Assembly (NCBI GenBank): GCA_949317995.1
Contig: OX439042.1
Coordinates: forward strand, 20,997,174-21,061,173
DNA: 64,000 nt
Source: Acholoe squamosa
Lineage: Eukaryota; Annelida; Polychaeta; Phyllodocida; Polynoidae
Reading direction: 5' to 3'
Shown here: piece after piece, positions 10,128 to 22,115 of the stretch
Layout of the letters: each line of letters starts with the position of its first letter
Numbering within the stretch: position 1 is the first letter of the stretch
Made by a program: the position numbers and the translations under genes
The notes under the pieces: model-generated
What the model was told of the DNA's origin: nothing
What the model saw: only the letters and a program-made list of their open reading frames with translations
The model's database searches: none

Positions 10128-11435
10128 TACTGTAAAAAATGTGTGTTGCAGGAACACACTAAATCATAACACACATGGATATTTAACTCACTTTTAACAT
10201 TTTACTCACTTTCTGGACATTAACACACATATTCTAACACACATACACACTTTATCCTGAAATATGTTTAGATCCTGAAAAGTGTGTTCAATCAACACAC
10301 ATTTTATTAATCCTTTGCAATACACACATGCCAGCTCAGTCTTAAGTGGCATTATGCAACAGATTAACTACCCCCCACCCCACCTGACCAAAGGTCAGTT
10401 TTAACAGTTACACACCGTCAGTTTGAATCTGAACTTGCTGGAGAGAGCAGTGTCTTCACTTATATGCTATATGTCTGGTAAGTAATTTTATATATTATCC
10501 TCTTAAAAATGATTGAAATGCCAGTTGTAGTACAATATGCATGTACATTGTAGTAATTCATAGCAATACAATGTCATTTATATAAAGGAATAATTTTCCA
10601 TTAAAAGCTTTATGACTATGTAACATGTTGTGTGCCATCCAGTAAGTATCTTTCATGTTGTACAAAGTGATCTATTATATAAATACATGTAGTATATCCT
10701 CATCATTTTTTTTCTCTTCAGATAATTGCTTCTTCCAATGCCTGCAGGTACCCACATGGACTTAAGAAGAGAAAGTTATCAGGAACTAGCAAATGGGGCT
10801 ATTCTACATTTTGAAATGTTGATATCATTATAGTACAATGTATACATAGCATGTATAGTTCAATGAAGGCCTTATATAGACATCCTTGTGAGTTCTGAAA
10901 AAGAAATTAATGAACTAATCATGGAGTATTCTAATGTACTATCAATCACCCCTGTGCCATTCTTGTCATGACTAATGTTTTATCTTTGTATAACATGTTC
11001 CTTTGCTCTTCACCTTAAACATTAATTTTTTGTTTTCTTAATATTTCAGATCAGAATTTGCACCATTCATTCATCATGGCTCAGAGAAGAACTGTATAGT
11101 GATGGACTGGCTTTAAATGCAAGAGCCTGGAATAACTTAACAGACAGACAGAAGTGATGATAAATGTTGAAAAATAAAGATACCCCCCACTAACACTGCC
11201 TCCCCCCACCCTCCCACCTCCTCAAAGTTTGACACACACTAATCTCCACACACTTTATGTTTACACTATTTTGATGTCAACACACTTTTTCTGTCAACAC
11301 ACTTCTGAGAGTTACACACTTTTTAACACACTTTTGAGTTAAGTGTGTTGTGTGTTGAAAAAATAAGTGAGTAAAAATGTGCTACAAATAAGTGTGTTAC
11401 AAAGTGTGTAAACCCAACAAACATTTGTTACAGTG
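10128..11435. mobile_element. 1.3-kb non-autonomous inverted-repeat element with AACACAC-rich ends
   Basis: The left end (TACTGTAAAAAATGTGTGTTG) pairs with the reverse complement of the right end (CACTGTAACAAATGTTTGTTG). Inside both ends, over roughly 200 bp, there are repeated AACACACTT-type blocks and CTCACTT segments in mirrored orientation (10,140-10,340 and 11,220-11,420). The interior has no long ORF. The structure suggests a deleted DNA transposon whose transposase bound the repeated subterminal motifs. I could not define a target duplication, so the superfamily is open. Confidence 0.55.
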
Positions 11436-12365
11436 ATATATGGAAAGGCATTGTATATCATTAATGCAGTTTAATCCTACCCATTTTCAATAAAAATTTC
11501 ATGTCATCAGAGAATTGACAAATGATCTCTGTGTGATCATCGTATTTCATCTAGTGACATGCAAACGAAACACAGTTCAGGAGGTTTCACAGTGAACCTA
11601 ACCTAAATTTTGATATTCTTGTAAAAATCTAGTCTGACAATACCTGATCTCTTTCCTAAAGAGAGTCGGGCATTGCTGGATTTTTAACAGGGAGTGGGAG
11701 ATTGACTGAATCCAACATGTAATTATGACTAAAATGAGTGCAATATAGCTACATATGCATTTTGCCCAAACACTTGATTAAGGTATTTATTCTAAGAGGG
11801 CCATCAATCTTATTGAGGATATTGTTTCCCACGTATACTACCGCTGCATCTCCTTGCCGCTCATCCATAAGTGACCAGTGCCTTTGCGTTTGCTGTTGAA
11901 ATTCCTTCAATCCTTTCCTTTATATCCACAACCAAAACTTTCACTGTGGTACTGCACCATAGTGGATCTAAATCGACATGTTAATCTTGGATCAAAGGTT
12001 GCTCTACCTGAAGAAGGTAAGAGTGCGTGTCCACTCAGTCCCAGTCAGTAAAACAGCGGCCAGGTGTTGGTGCACCATCAGTACCCGACATGCAACTCCA
12101 GGAGACCTGTCATGTTCTAATCATATCCCATTAATAATGATTAATGATTATTAACAATCCCATCTAGAAGCATGCAGGTCGTGTATTGTCTCGATAATTT
12201 CTCTTTTTAAAGTCTGACCTTGGCAAATTGTTTTCTTTTATATGTATATAACAGTACAATGAAATACCAAATGATTTTATCACCCTATCGAGTTTGCTTT
12301 TCATGCTGGGAATCTATATCCTTTTATGATATTCCATCAACAATGGTTATTTATGGACACATATT
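11436..12365. other. Non-coding interval
   Basis: I see nothing supportable here: no long ORF, no tRNA and no clear repeat boundary. Confidence 0.5.
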
Positions 12366-12699
12366 TATTGGCTCAGGGACCACCCTGAGTCTATACCACC
12401 GGGTAGGTGGTGGCATTGGCAAAAAGTCAGTTATACAATTTTCAATCTCAATTTTCTACAAGAAAGAAAGCATGTAAATAAAAAAAATTACCATACATCA
12501 GTAGTTCATATATCAGTCTTTACTTACAGTAAAGAAAAAAATTCAAAAATCCATCCATGAGTTCATACATATTAAAGAAAGAAAAAAGTCATTTCATAAA
12601 AATATTTTCACCAATCCAGTCCTCCATAGGTTTACCTCCGGGCTGGACTTTTCTCTCTTTGTTCCTATTTGTTTCAAAAACAGCGTCTTAAAGTGAGAC
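12366..12699 (-). repeat. Copy 1 of a 334-bp dispersed repeat, possibly a duplicated terminal exon plus 3' UTR
   Basis: This segment is nearly identical to 36,938-37,272. Its low-coordinate edge is sharp: TATTGGCTCAGGG is shared and the DNA to its left differs. On the minus strand both copies start after a splice-acceptor-like (C/T)nTTAAG or TTTTAG and keep one short open frame of about 32 codons (ending GGKPMEDWIGENIFMK, then stop at about 12,599). An AT-rich stretch and two small hairpins near the end follow (CTCAGGG/CCCTGAG and ACCACC/GGTGGT). It could be the 3' end of a transposon or a copied last exon of an unknown gene. I do not recognise the peptide. Confidence 0.55.
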
Positions 12700-13613
12700 A
12701 GTTTGGACGCCTTTCAAAAAACGCGGGAAAATTGACCCTGAGCCCTCTGTGCCAATGCACGTCGTTGAATTTTTCTAGTCATTTTCAGTTGTTTTCTTTT
12801 TATATCTGTAGGCGTGGTCTGTTTAGTAATTGATTTTGGAGGTATATGGCAGTGCAATAAACAGCTATTCTGAATGTAGTCATATCTTCAACATTGTTAT
12901 AATGCATTTTCCAGTAAAGGGAATACGGGCCCTTTCAATGCTACAAATATATGCCATTGTTCTGGTCCAGGGATGCGACACGATGTGAAGATGTATTTAT
13001 CAAAATCATAAGCCCCCTGTCAATTTACCTCCTACATGTATGATAGTTATACTGTTATAAAGTTAAAAGTATTTACTGATAAGAACACTTGCCAGTTATT
13101 TACAGTCGTGAATTATAAGTATGTGTTCAATGCCGTGAATTTGAAGTACCGGTATGTTATACTTTTGAGGTCTTGAGTGATGTCTGAAAAGTGAATCTAA
13201 TTTAGATTTACAGAAGTAAGTCCTCAGGTTTTATCAGGATTTCCTGATTTCTGAAATTTTGAATAGAAGACTTTTATATCAAGTAAATGTATGGCTTCCT
13301 GATTTTTGCCAATGCCTTACTTACATCCCTGGTCATTTATAGTGTAAGACAAATGTTAAGCGCAATGTAGGAATTTGCGCAGAGGAGGGATAATTATTGA
13401 CATCAGACCAGGTAATATAAAGACCAAATCTCAATAATTATATTTTGTTTCATTGTTTACCCCACCCTGAGGGTGTAGTGGTACTTAAAGGATGTGTCAA
13501 TGCATCTTACACCTAACTATAGGTGTGAATAAAGCTGTGAGAATATAACCAATATCATGCTGAAGAGCAGACCCTAGTACAAGTAGACCTTACCTACCAT
13601 TATTTATAACTCA
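12700..13613. other. Non-coding interval
   Basis: I see no gene, structured RNA or clear element between the dispersed repeat and the 3' end of the non-LTR element. Confidence 0.5.
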
Positions 13614-13938
13614 GTTTTTTGAAGTCGTTTATTGGGCAAAAACAAGGTACATAATAGAATGTAAATTGTTTAACCTAGCACCTACTCATTGTAGTGCTTA
13701 CGCTAGGACCCATAATATATCATAGTTTGAAAATATAATACATATTTTATATAACGATAGTAGCAGTCACATAGCTTTCTTTGTTTAAATTAGCCTACTA
13801 GGGTTTAATAGAGATAATACACTACCCTAAGTATCAATACAGATGTCAAAAAGTTAGATGCCTTTTGGCTGTAATGATAATGAGATGAGATGAAGATATT
13901 AACAGAAGAAATATCATAGGTGTATTATAGATACTTAA

Positions 13939-15118
13939 TCATACAAAACAGTTTGGATAGACTTTTCTAACACTATTTTTGAATTTATACATATTGTCTA
14001 TAACTGTAAATTCTGGTTTTAACTGATTCCATCTTGTAATGGCTCTATAGAGAGCACTACGTAGAACAATTGTTTTTAAACTGTGTGGAACAGTCAGTCT
14101 CTTTCCTTGGTGATATCGTGTAGCTATATTCCTTCTATCAATAAAAATCATATTTTGGGCAAGTGTAAAACCATAAGACAGTAGGTGTAAATCTCTCCTA
14201 ACATATAGCTCTGTACAATTACTTCTTTCTTGTATTTGTTTGGTCGTCATAACAGGATTTTCCTCTAACTTTACCTTATATACCATCCTTAATGCTCTGT
14301 TCTGTAACATTTGTAGATCTCTGTTTTCCCCTCTGTAGTCCCTATCCCAAATAAAATCACAGTAGTCAAATATGGGTAATATCATAGATTTGAAAACAGT
14401 CAAAGAGGCATCTTCGTCAAGTAGAGCTCTCACTCTCCCCATTTGAAAAATCCTTTGTCTAATAGTTTGCATAGTGTTTTCCCTATGTTTTACAAATTTC
14501 ATCTCTGTATCCATTCTTAAGCCTAGGTAAACAAATTCATCCACTTTCTCAAGATTCATATTGTTCATAGTAAACCTAGTATTATCGTTAATGTTAGTGT
14601 TAAAAGACATCCATTTGGTTTTTTGTACATTGATTTTAAGAGAGTTATTTATGCACCATAATACTATTTTCTGAATAACTTGGTTCATTTTATATGGGGA
14701 GTCAACAGATACCACTGCATCATCCGCATATAACGTAATATTACAATCAACTGCCTTGGCTAGGGAATTAATATATATGGAAAACAGAACAGGACCCAAA
14801 ACTGATCCTTGAGGAACCCCATACGTGATGGGTTTCAAGGATGAGACGCTATCATTTGCCAATGTACATTGCGAACGTTCTGCTAGATAATTTTTGAAAA
14901 ATTTACATGTATTATAACTGAGACCTAAAGCCTGTAATTTTCTAAATAATTTAGGGTGTGAAACCGTGTCAAAAGCCTTTTTGAAATCAATATATAGACA
15001 ATAAGTTAGTTTATTAATTAAATAATTGTTGATAATTGTTGCAAGATGCTCAGTGATAGCCGTCTGCGTAGAATGTCCTTTTCTATAACCATGTTGGGTC
15101 GGGCATAATAAATTTTGA
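13939..15118 (-). pseudogene. ORF2 3' part: reverse transcriptase catalytic core and C-terminal domain
   Basis: In the second frame RT continues without a break: QHGYRKGHSTQTA, motif A in YIDFKKAFDTVSH (near 14,970-15,000), motif B in YGVPQGSVLGPVLFSIYIN and the catalytic ITLYADDAVV (near 14,715-14,735). The region after the thumb (FVYLGLRMD, then IFDYCDFIWD) is typical of Jockey/CR1-type elements. The frame begins where the upstream one fails, showing a single-nucleotide-type frameshift. Apart from this, no stop interrupts the core, so decay is modest. Confidence 0.88.
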
Positions 15119-16393
15119 TTTTAGCCTTTTACAGACGATTCTCTCAAGTAGTTTACCTGTTATAGGCAGTAAGCTAATGGGTCTAGGATCTTCAACATTC
15201 ATAGAGTTAGCCTTTTTAGGAAGGGGTATAACGGTAGCGATTTTCCAATCTTCAGGGAAGATAGCTGAAGTTAGACATCTATTATATAATGATCTGAAGA
15301 TATCAGGAATAGCAAACATGGAGTCCTTAATAATAAAAGATTTACAATGTGCAATTGCAGATGGTTTCTTTATATCAATTGCCTTAACTAGCTTAATAAA
15401 GTCTATATAGGACAGCTCAAACAGAAGATCAGTATTTTCTACTATAGTACCATATGGGGGGATTACATTTTCATTTCTGTCTCCGGGCGGGAGTGCATTT
15501 GCTAATTTTTCTCCAATACCGGTAAAGAAACTATTTATATATTCAGCACAACCTTCAGGAGGTATTACTAAGTTTGTTGTATTGTTTCTAAGTTTAATTA
15601 GAGAAGTACAGGTTCTGTTAGGTAATACCTTCTTAATTGCTTCCCAGTATTTTGCAGGGTCATCTTTCCTATGCTCTAATAAATTTGCCATTTCTTTTTT
15701 CTTATTATTAAAAATTTCTATTTGGACCCTGTGTTTGTAAAAATTTGCTATTCTCCAGTCATCTTCTTTCATAGCGTTCTTCGCTGTCCTATATAAACTA
15801 TCTCTAACCTTCATTAAATCCAATATATCCTCCGTCAGCCACAATGGGGTGTGCTCTGGTATAATAACCGTTCTAATAGGACACATAACATCTAGATAGT
15901 CCTTTATCACCTTTTGAATATTTCTCCATATATCATTTGGGTTTTCTAGTGTCAATGTTTCATCCCAGTTATAGTTGGCTAGAGTATTTTTTAGGGATAA
16001 GAAATCATAATTTCTGTATGATCTAGCTTTGACCCTTTTCTTTTTGATCTTATGTCTTTCACATTTAATTACTAAGTATATGGGAGTGTGGTCGGAAATG
16101 TGATAATCTAGTGTACCATAAGCCGAAGCATTATGAACATTAGTATAAATATGGTCTAGTAGTGTCCCTGATTTTGGACGAGTAACTATATTAATTAGTT
16201 GAAAAAGATTATTACCAGTGCAAAAATCATCAACAGAGGAGTCATTTACATCCTTTTTGTTAAGAAGGTTCACATTAAAATCGCCTATGATAATTAGTTT
16301 CCTATTCCTAGTAACAGTATCAATTAATTCACTAAGTTTGGTATATATTGCCTTAAGATTATTACTATCTGGCGGTCTATAACATACAAACAC
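15083..16393 (-). pseudogene. ORF2 5' part: endonuclease C-terminal half, linker and RT N-terminus
   Basis: This is a 436-codon frame. It shows the exonuclease-endonuclease-phosphatase motifs IIIGDFNVN (GDFN at residues 37-40), LLDHIYTN (about 78-85) and the catalytic YHISDHTPIY (SDH at 100-102). A basic linker follows, then RT motifs 0-1 (EDWKIATVIPLPKK and PRPISLLPITGKLLERIV near residues 380-420). The frame is open upstream of the listed Met for about 20 more codons, then meets a stop inside the tandem repeat. It stops at 15,083 in mid-RT because of a frame change between about 15,085 and 15,118. The protein cannot be functional as it stands. Confidence 0.85.
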
Positions 16394-16420
16394 TTTGTAT
16401 TTTACAACGCTGATCTCAAC

Positions 16421-16482
16421 ATCGACACAGAGAATTTCAAATCGACACAGAGAATTTCACATTGACACAGAGAATTTCGACT
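16421..16482. repeat. Three tandem copies of a 21-22-bp unit
   Basis: GACACAGAGAATTTC occurs three times at about 21-22-bp spacing (near 16,424, 16,445 and 16,466), immediately beyond the truncated 5' end of the non-LTR element. It may mark the insertion junction. Confidence 0.7.
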
Positions 16483-17600
16483 TCCTGTAAGACTTTATGC
16501 AATGTCAGGGTTCATGTTTCAGTAAAATATTCTTAAACTGCGCAACCTAATATAGGGGGCAATTCCAGAATTGCGCAAAATCAGTGAGGGGCAATTCCGG
16601 AATTTTGCCATTTCCGATTTTGCGCATGACATATGCATAGCTAAGAATGATTTTATTTTGTTGCTTCATTCTACTTCATGCATTCCCGATTATTTGGGAA
16701 GCCACTGACGCACATGTCGTGTGCATTTATTCCATGGAAACCACGCGGGAGGCCAGCGAGCATGGCAATTCGCCTGCAGTCCGAGCGGGGGCGTTGCGGT
16801 CGAAGCATCTCCCAGAGTCCCTTGGGGATCTAGCACTTCCGTTGGGTCCTGCAGGGGCTGTGGGGAGACAGTGGAGGGGTGAGGGAGGGTAATGCGGGGG
16901 AGGTCAGCACCCATTACCCATCAGTCCAACCTGTCCCTGTATGTCCACATGAAGCTTTATTGGGGCTAGGGTTTGCCATAGTTTCCAATGAATTCCAGTA
17001 GCCTCTTAGTATAGATCTGGACGAAAACTGCCCTTATATGGAAGAGATATGTCGCTAAGGTTGTCCTCCATTTAAAAAAGCAATTCCACTCTAGACATTC
17101 CTATTAAACACAATTGCATATATCAAATCAGTTCTCCATTTGGATGCACATTTACTAAAAGAGGATCGGTTATTGCTCCTACCGTCAACCAATGCCAAAA
17201 CTAAATACAGGTATCTCGCCCACTCTCCTCCTGTGTGGGTGCAGTGATTTAGGACGACTCATATCTCTTATTGGAGTTGGCATCAAGACAACGTATTGCA
17301 CATTTATGACATCTGACCTTGGCCTACTGGGACAAGGTATTTGGGTTGTAGGGTTAAATAGACTGAGCAGGAGTAATTCTGTGTTTTCCCAATTTGATGT
17401 ATTACCCTATGGCCTAATTACAGCTGACAAGCCACCATACAGATTACCCGGGTCAATATGGTATCTGACCACTGAGCAGTAGAGTGGGGGGGGGGGGCTG
17501 TGATGACTGGGAAAAAGTTTCCAATTCCACATGGGTATACTGGCCAATCAGGAAACTATAAATCTTTTAGAACGAGGACATGTTATAGTAAATCTACACT
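16483..17600. other. Non-coding interval
   Basis: It contains a short imperfect duplication of GGCAATTCCGGAATT (near 16,558-16,605) and a GC-rich patch at about 16.74-16.9 kb. The ORFs there overlap on both strands without any recognisable domain, so I call no gene. Confidence 0.5.
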
Positions 17601-17830
17601 ATTGTAGAGGTTGGTGAAAACATTCTGAAGAAACCGGGACTCGAACCTGGGGCCCTCCAATTTTGAAGCGGCTGCTCTACCTCTGAGCTTCTTCCCCTGG
17701 CCTGACATTCTCTACCTTCCAACTACCCTGGATTGGTATGGTATACATAGGGGGAGTGCCACAATCAAGTGAACAGTCCCTCTTAAGGCTCTGCGTACCT
17801 GACAGGGGAACGAACTCCTACACTATTACG
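17600..17830 (-). repeat. tRNA-derived SINE-like unit, copy C
   Basis: On the minus strand, 17,697 to 17,627 forms a 71-nt tRNA-like cloverleaf. It has an A-box region AGCTCAGAGGTAGAGC, a B-box GGTTCGAGTCC and acceptor GGGGAAG facing TTTCTTC with several G-T pairs. Upstream on the same strand it shares TAGTTGGAAGGTAGAGAATG and the GTGTAGG...CCCC head with the two copies at 41.8-42.6 kb. The tRNA-like part lies at the downstream end of the unit, which is unusual for a SINE head. Confidence 0.65.
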
Positions 17831-18983
17831 TACTTTATGATTTATAACTTATCCATAAATAAGGATTTATGAGCAGATCGGGAGACTTTGCAGTGCAGTA
17901 GATCTATGCATTTCGCAACTTCAACTAAAGAACTGTCCTTGTCCTGTTGAATAAGAAAGGCAAGTTTATATTTCGAGGAAAACTTCATTTCTGGTGTCAT
18001 TCTAATTTGATTAAGCAGCTTGGGATTAAATCTACCAGTATCCGCACTATATACTTCTCTGGTCATGGAGAAAGATTAGATGGATTCGAAATTCCCGTCA
18101 TGTCAGGACGTCATTGACGTAAAGTCTGACGTTGACGCTCCGTAGAATACTTGACGGTGGTATACTGGTGCCCCGCTGATGCTGGCGATGACGCTGGGCT
18201 GCGAACCACTCCTAAGCAACTCGATAAAAATGTGCGTCTCATCCGTCATCTGCTCACCGTCAGTGAGTGAGTAGCTCGCCGGTAGCGGCAGATAGAGTCT
18301 GGGTGCAGGCCACCTGTGGGACCTCATACCAAGCATCGTCACCCCACCCTGATCAATTTCAAAATAGACATGTCCATGCCGGTCAAAGAGAAAATATGGA
18401 AATAATACACCATCACCTAGCGTGCTGTGTACTCTGGGAATGTGTACTGAGCCACTCCGTACATTGATATTCCCAGTATTTTCAGATTTGCCTCATACTT
18501 ATGTACATGTGAACAAGTGATAAAATCTTATGTTTATGTACCTGTTTTCTCCTTAAACCCATCGGTCTTATTGACAACTTCTATTCATAATCAGGAATGC
18601 TTTCATAACTCCATTTTATACAATGTAGTTACTCAATTGCTCTTTATTCTTTTCTTCTCCTATGTAGATATTGGATGGCGGCCAAATGTAAGCTACAAAA
18701 GCATCATTACGTCACCTGTTCTTTTTTTTTATTAATTTCATTTTGTGACCGAAGGTCTTGACAAGTCTATAATATGGAACCTAGCGGTATATAATATTGA
18801 CCAATGAGAAAATTCCTTTCACTCAATGCCGACTTATCAGGGTGCATTACGTAATACATGGTACCCATCAGGTTGCTGTTATCAGTCCGTATCTCGCAAG
18901 GTATCAGCTTCAGCAGGGGTCAGTCCACTATGGAATCCGCTAAGCGGGAATTGACTGGCCATCTAATCCAGTCTCCCCTACCG

Positions 18984-19039
18984 TGAACAGTGCACTACCC
19001 TGTGCCGTCACTGTAGGGCACAGGGTAGTGCACTGTTCA
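18984..19039. repeat. Perfect 23-bp inverted repeat with a 10-base loop
   Basis: The arm TGAACAGTGCACTACCCTG... at 18,984-19,006 is exactly complementary to 19,017-19,039. A third partial version (GACGGCACAGGATACCAGTG) follows at about 19,063. The stem is long enough to extrude or to form a stable RNA hairpin. Confidence 0.75.
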
Positions 19040-19144
19040 ACATGTTCCCCCCCCCCCATCAGTGACGGCACAGGATACCAGTGCACCCGCCTCCGGCCCC
19101 TCCTGACGAGCAATTACATGGTCAGCGATCTCTCCGACAGGACG

Positions 19145-19204
19145 TGACGTCATGTGACCACTGGGCATTCTGGGAATACCGTCCGTCTGTGACGGATGAC
19201 GTCA
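19145..19204. promoter_or_regulatory. Pair of full palindromic CRE motifs, 52 bp apart
   Basis: TGACGTCA occurs at 19,145-19,152 and again at 19,197-19,204, about five helical turns apart, with further half-site ACGTCA/TGACGT motifs at 18.1 and 18.7 kb. This octamer is the known binding site of CREB/ATF factors. No transcription unit is visible beside it, so a promoter role is only a possibility. Confidence 0.35.
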
Positions 19205-20049
19205 TGAGGGTCGCTGGTGCCCTCACGTTGGGCTTCCAGTCTGCTGGAGGATGGCTGGTTTCCGCCTGGAACTATGGGTAATATGCGGCCACACAAACGT
19301 CAGTCTCACCCGGTCGGGATTCTAGGGAATACCTCTCTCGTGTATGGGGATAATGGTCCCATTTTCTGGGGAAGATTGCTACGCGAGGTACCTGCCTACA
19401 AATAAGCACTACAGCAACCAGCGGAGAAAAAAAAAACTTCTTTTACCCATAAACACTAGGTGCCAGAGACGACTCACGCTAGTGGTCAAGCTGGGGCCAG
19501 ATTGTACAAACGTGGCATGCAATCTATACAATTAGAAGGATAGTTTACAATTGTTATGGCTATTGGAAAGGCTGGGTAAATGGAAGTGCCTTTTCAGAAT
19601 ATGATATAGGGGTGTTCAGACTCTGATTGTCTATATAGTTCTGTGAGTGCGTTGTTTTTATTTTGCTATGCAGCTGTAGTATTGTAGCATGAGCACTTTA
19701 GTAATCACAGGTCTTCAGCTTTTGTTTTCCTCCTCTACGTCATTGTGTAACATTTCGGTTCAATTCTTTTACCATAGTGTCCTATGGTGGTATATCTAAG
19801 TGGATGCAAAGATTTCGAGTTATAGCCGAATATTCTCATGGTGTTTTGGGCAAAAATGCTTTAGAATTTCCTCCTTGCACCCTTTATCACCATACTTTTG
19901 CCATTCACTTCTATAGTTAAAACATGTCTGCTTTTTCTTTTCACTCTAGTGCTTTTATTTCTTATTTCTCAGTGATATCCACCTAATACATGTGAGTTGA
20001 ATATTGGTTCTGTGGGAGTACTTGTGGGGGACAACCATAGGTTTTGAAA

Positions 20050-20840
20050 AATGCCATCATTTAATGTGCTTTTGAAGACTGTTAAAATGGACATCCTCCA
20101 GGTTTGGTTTTAGCAATTATGTATCCTCTTCCCTTGGCATAGTAATCACAGGTAATCCAAAAGTGACTGGTCGTATTTGCTCAAGTAGGTTCGATAAGTT
20201 CAAGTAGTTAGCCATTGGGTGAGTAGGGTCGTCCAGTGCAACTTCAAAACACTCAAGCAAGTACAGGTGTCCTCAGGTACATGTGTCTTCAGGCATACGT
20301 GAGGTAGTGGTGGGGGGGGGGGGGGTGGAGGGGAGTCTCTAGGTGTCCGATAAATAGACCACTGTTATGCCCCTATGTAGTTGATACACTACCATAAGAG
20401 GTAGAGTGAGGTATTTGGTCAGGGAATCGTTCTTTGCCTTTATAAGCCCCAAATAACAGAATCAATTATTCGGAGTCTAATGTGGCATGGCATTGCTTTA
20501 TTTGGAGTCTAAGGACCATAAACAATCATGCCATTGCAATATTAGGAGGCCAGTCACGTAGCATTATTATATTTGGAGGAGTTACTGCATCCAGTAGATG
20601 CACAGGGTATCAATAGTGCTACCAAGGGGTGTTGGAGGGTACAGGATAGTTCTACTGTTCTGTAGTTCTATTGTTCTATTATATAGTTCTATACTTCTAC
20701 TGTTCTATAGTTATAATTTCATATTTTGCGTGTGTATTAAATCCCTCCTTCTGATGAAACTTTAGCTTATAATGATGGACGTACGTACTCACAGTTTAGA
20801 TATATACACATATAGTATGGACTGCTATATAATGGGAATG
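20050..20840 (+). repeat. Copy 1 of an old dispersed repeat (partner at 53.5-56.4 kb)
   Basis: Three blocks match the 53-56 kb region in the same order and orientation. 20,060-20,250 matches about 53,508-53,812 (both read ATGTGCTTTTGAAG and later GTAGGGTCGTCCAGTGC or GAATAGGGTCGTCCAGTGC). 20,390-20,470 matches about 53,895-53,960 (CGTTCTTTGCCTTTATAAG). 20,650-20,835 matches about 56,150-56,360 (AACTTTAGCTTAT then CACATATAGTA). There is no coding capacity, and divergence is considerable. Confidence 0.65.
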
Positions 20841-21015
20841 TTTCAAAGTGCGATTTTTATGTCAAGCCGCTGTCAAGGGTAATCAAGTAAAACTAATTGT
20901 TCATGTCTTCCCAGCTTGTACCTGGGCTACCTGGGTAGCGCCTGATAATAGCCTCGTTCCATGCACTACTCACGATTTAGCCTCATCATGGTTGATCTAT
21001 CCCAGGACGAATATA

Positions 21016-21317
21016 TATACGGCACATGGCTATTGTATTATTGACCAATGGGAGGCATCCCTGGCATAAACTGCGGAGTCGGGGGCTGAAGGTGTTAGTC
21101 ATAGTGGAGTCGGGGTCTAATGGCGGCCCCCAGCTGATAATGGCTATGTGAGCTATACATACCCTGTCCGCTATGTATACGGCACATGGCTATTGTATTA
21201 TTGACCAATGGGAGGCATCCCTGGCATAAACTGCGGAGTCGGGGGCTGAAGGTGTTAGTCATAGTGGAGTCGGGGTCTAATGGCGGCCCCCAGCTGATAA
21301 TGGCTATGTGAGCTATA
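21016..21317 (+). repeat. 142-bp direct repeat, two copies with a 160-bp period
   Basis: 21,016-21,157 and 21,176-21,317 appear identical by eye, beginning TATACGGCACATGGC and ending GTGAGCTATA, separated by 18 bp. This is a recent local duplication of non-coding DNA. Confidence 0.85.
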
Positions 21318-21689
21318 GGTCATCCAGCCTTGTATGTGTACTGTTTGCATAATGCACTGCCTTTGTGTATATTAGTAACCCCCCTATACATTGGTGCTGA
21401 ATAGCAATTCTGTTTAAAGTCATGGGATTCTCAAGTACCCCTTTAAAAGCCAGCTAATATGCTTGATATTGCTGACTAACAGTCGAATATAAGGCACTGT
21501 TTACCTGATACACTAATCTATATAAGATACCACGTATTCCCTGGACGAAATTGCAATAGTTTGATTAGGCTTACACAGTTATGATCTTTTTCAGTCGGTG
21601 AATTTAAGCTAAGCTTGAAAGCAGATCATCTATCGGATTTGCATGCTGTGGAAGGGCCTCGCCCTCAACTCAACACTTCACCTAAGTAC

Positions 21690-22039
21690 TGGGTACATTA
21701 ATGAAAACCTTCACCTATTCATCCTCATGCACCATGGGACCCATCTATCCTCACACACCCTCACACCTGTCCATCCTCACACAACCTCACATACGTCCAT
21801 CCTCACACACTGCAGGGCAGATCCAGGGGGGCCTAGGGGGCACGTACCCCCCAGACCTCCTGAAATTGGGCCAGGCTATGACTCTTAACGATAGGAAACA
21901 TGGCCCGAAAACCCGCTTGTGCCCTGCCCCAGACCAAATGTTCTTGGTTGTGCCCCGCCCCCCTAGACCACCCCTTCTGGATTTGCCCCTCCACACCCTC
22001 ACACCCATCGGATGATCCATCCTCACACACACACACACA

Positions 22040-22115
<76 letters not shown>

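Larger units (their letters stand above)
13614..16420 (-). mobile_element. 5'-truncated non-LTR (LINE) retrotransposon, Jockey/CR1-like group
   Basis: The minus strand encodes the C-terminal part of an AP-type endonuclease followed by a full reverse transcriptase, the ORF2 layout of non-LTR retrotransposons. The 3' UTR runs from the stop at 13,939 to an AATAAA near 13,629 and a short A run, which marks the 3' end. The N-terminal quarter of the endonuclease is missing and the frame ends in a short tandem repeat at 16,421-16,482, so the copy is 5'-truncated. One frameshift near 15.1 kb splits the RT. The clade cannot be settled by eye. Confidence 0.85.
17831..20049. other. Non-coding or unassigned interval
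   Basis: Two adjacent minus-strand ORFs (18,342-18,103, 79 codons; 18,066-17,842, 74 codons) have ordinary amino-acid composition but no recognisable domain or clear splice context, so they are not called as genes. The region also holds the inverted repeat and the CRE pair listed separately. Confidence 0.4.

Noticed and set aside
16647-16914. Possible GC-rich exon with ORFs on both strands
   Set aside because: No domain, splice or codon evidence favours either strand.
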